The translations under genes and the position numbers were made by a program. Of a stretch of 15,913 bases of DNA, positions 14,372 through 15,913 are shown piece by piece. Positions within the stretch are counted from its first letter, which is position 1; the number at the start of each line of letters is the position of its first letter. The notes beneath the pieces were generated by a model. It saw only the letters and a list, made by a program, of their open reading frames with translations. It did no database searches and had not been told where the DNA came from. Source of the stretch: Chloroflexia bacterium (lineage in GTDB: Bacteria; Chloroflexota; Chloroflexia; Thermomicrobiales; UBA6265); the NCBI GenBank assembly GCA_013698285.1, contig JACCVE010000091.1, positions 1 through 15,913 of the forward strand. The letters are read 5' to 3'.

Positions 14372-15913
14372 TCAGACGACGATGTTGACGAGCTTTCCAG
14401 GAACGTAGATGACTCGCTTGGGAGGTTCACCACCGACGACCGACCGGACCCGCTCACTGGCCATCGCCAGCGCGACGGCCGAGGCTTCATCGACGCCGGG
14501 GTCGGCGACCACCCGGTCCCGAACCTTGCCGTTGACCTGGACGACGATCTCGACCTCCGAGACGTGCAGATAGGCCTCGACACTCTCCGGCCATGTCTGG
14601 GTATGGACCGAGTAGGGCTTGCCCAGCATCGACCACATCTCCTCGGCCACGAACGGGGTGCTCGGCGCCATCAGCAGTACCAGGGTCTCGGCGGCCTCCC
14701 GCCAGGCCGACGTGGCGGCGACCTCCCCGTGTCGCCCGGTGAAGAGGGCGTTGGTGAACTCGATCAGCGCCGCGACCATGGTATTGACCTGGTACGCCTC
14801 AATGTCGGCCGTGACGCTGGCGATGGTCAGGTGGGTCAGGCGGCGGATCGCCGCCTGGCCGTCCGGGTCGGCGTCGGTCATCTGGGTGACGGAGGCGGCA
14901 TCCTCGACGACCTGATAGGCGCGGCGGATGAACCGCTCCATCCCCGTGATGCCGCGGTCATTCCACGGCCCGCCCTGGTCCCACGGACCGAGGTACATCA
15001 GGTGGAGGCGCAGGGCGTCGGCGCCATGAGCGGCGACCAGTTCGTCCGGGCCGACCTGGCTGCCCCGGCTCTTGCTCATCTTGGTCCCCTCGGTCGAGAG
15101 GATCATCCCCTGGTTGCGCAGCCGGACAAACGGTTCACCATGGTCGATGAGCCCCAGGTCGCGGGTGACCTTGGTCCAGAACCTGGCGTAGAGCAGGTGG
15201 AGGATCGCGTGCTCGATCCCACCACAGTAGAGATCCACTGGCGTCCAGGCCTCGACCCGCTCCCGGTCGAACGGCGCCGCGTCGAACCCGGGGCTCGTGT
15301 AGCGATACCAATACCAACTCGAATCGACGAACGTGTCCATCGTATCGGTCTCGCGCCGCCCAGGACCGCCGCAGGACGGACATGGCACGGAGACGAACGC
15401 CTCATTCGACACCAGCGGGCTCTGCCCCGTCGGCGTGAACTCTGCGTCCAAGGGCAACACCACTGGCAGGTCCGCGTCCGGCACCGGCACGATACCGCAT
15501 GCCTGGCAATAGATGATCGGGAACGGCGTACCCCAATAGCGCTGTCGAGAGATGAGCCAGTCTCGGAGGCGAAAGGTCACCTCGCGGTGGCCGCGACCGT
15601 TAGCCTCGACCCAGTCCAACACCTTGGGCATCTGGTCCGGCATCCGCAGCCCGTCAATGGGGCCGGAATTGACCATCGTGCCGGGGCCGACATAGGCCTC
15701 GGTCATCGTCTCGCCATCCAACGAGGCGCGGTCCGCCGGCTGGATCACCGGCCGGATCGGCAGCCCGTGGGCCCGGGCGAAGGCGTAGTCCCGGACGTCA
15801 TGGGCTGGCACGGCCATGATCGCGCCGGTGCCGTACCCCATCAGGACGTAGTCCGCGATCCAGACCGGGATCGGCTCTCCGGTCACCGGGTTGGTGGCGT
15901 GGCCACCGGTGAA
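14372..15913 (-). CDS. leuS: Leucyl-tRNA synthetase, C-terminal part (5' truncated by window)
   Basis: The enzyme charges tRNA-Leu. The 513 residues present are the C-terminal portion; the frame remains open to the window edge, so the HIGH motif and N-terminus lie outside. From the edge: FTGGHATNPVTGEPIPVWIADYVL and GTGAIMAVPAHDVRDYAFA belong to the CP1 editing domain that hydrolyses mischarged tRNA. Next come paired cysteines (YCQACG, PCPSCGG) of a likely zinc site, DSSWYWYRY, the ATP-binding KMSKS loop (15068-15082, in GTKMSKSRGSQVGPDEL), the anticodon-binding helices, and the C-terminal domain ending YVPGKLVNIVV. No truncation or missing motif is seen within the window. It is convergent with gcvPB across the long inverted repeat. 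Confidence 0.97.
   Translation of the reverse strand, partial: FTGGHATNPVTGEPIPVWIADYVLMGYGTGAIMAVPAHDVRDYAFARAHGLPIRPVIQPADRASLDGETMTEAYVGPGTMVNSGPIDGLRMPDQMPKVLDWVEANGRGHREVTFRLRDWLISRQRYWGTPFPIIYCQACGIVPVPDADLPVVLPLDAEFTPTGQSPLVSNEAFVSVPCPSCGGPGRRETDTMDTFVDSSWYWYRYTSPGFDAAPFDRERVEAWTPVDLYCGGIEHAILHLLYARFWTKVTRDLGLIDHGEPFVRLRNQGMILSTEGTKMSKSRGSQVGPDELVAAHGADALRLHLMYLGPWDQGGPWNDRGITGMERFIRRAYQVVEDAASVTQMTDADPDGQAAIRRLTHLTIASVTADIEAYQVNTMVAALIEFTNALFTGRHGEVAATSAWREAAETLVLLMAPSTPFVAEEMWSMLGKPYSVHTQTWPESVEAYLHVSEVEIVVQVNGKVRDRVVADPGVDEASAVALAMASERVRSVVGGEPPKRVIYVPGKLVNIVV

Noticed and set aside
1..15913. tRNA, rRNA, CRISPR, IS or phage content
   Set aside because: I saw no cloverleaf, no regularly spaced repeats, no transposase or integrase and no terminal inverted repeats; the long inverted repeats are intergenic between housekeeping genes.

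Overview
The window is GC-rich and densely coded, with frequent GTG starts and gene gaps mostly under 220 bp. Gene content (bacterial leuS, prfB with a frameshift site, chromosomal-type ParB, split glycine decarboxylase subunit gcvPB, FixX beside a thioredoxin-like ferredoxin) and protein style suggest a chromosomal segment of a Chloroflexota bacterium, perhaps Thermomicrobia/Sphaerobacter-like. That placement is inference from gene content, not from a marker comparison. No rRNA, tRNA, CRISPR array, insertion sequence, prophage or transposase was seen.

Layout. (1) 1-110 is the non-coding tail of a leftward gene, with one small hairpin. (2) 111-1049, leftward, encodes a CPBP-type intramembrane metalloprotease. 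It is divergent from parB (1263-2204, rightward) across a 213-bp promoter region, the longest gene-free stretch in the window. (3) 2250-4860 is a leftward three-gene unit in transcription order: an Fsr-like MFS exporter, a 114-aa protein of unknown function, and a membrane-anchored protein with two PepSY-like repeats. parB and this unit converge on an inverted repeat formed by both coding ends. (4) 5017-7335 is a rightward pair: prfB (RF2), read through a programmed +1 frameshift, overlapping by 4 nt a secreted HExxH gluzincin-like peptidase. (5) 7491-8421 is a rightward pair: a FixX-type ferredoxin-like protein and a thioredoxin-fold [2Fe-2S] ferredoxin-like protein. (6) 8596-9759 encodes a PAP2/AUR1-like membrane phosphatase or transferase, converging on a leftward unit (9784-12613). 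That unit holds a monocarboxylate-type MFS transporter followed by two translationally coupled unknown genes. (7) 12792-14273 is gcvPB, rightward and divergent from the MFS gene, converging on leuS (leftward, 14372 to beyond the window's right edge). A perfect 19-bp inverted repeat separates gcvPB and leuS.

How the genes fit together. Housekeeping functions dominate: chromosome segregation, translation termination, leucyl-tRNA charging and glycine cleavage. Each is interspersed with envelope and transport genes. The most distinctive items are the RF2 autoregulatory frameshift, the two-gene Fe-S locus with non-canonical cysteine spacing in its second protein, the orphan positions of parB and gcvPB (partners parA and gcvPA are not adjacent), and long symmetrical sequences between convergent genes. 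I found no convincing undescribed multi-gene system. The Fe-S pair and the small unknown genes coupled to MFS transporters are the best leads.
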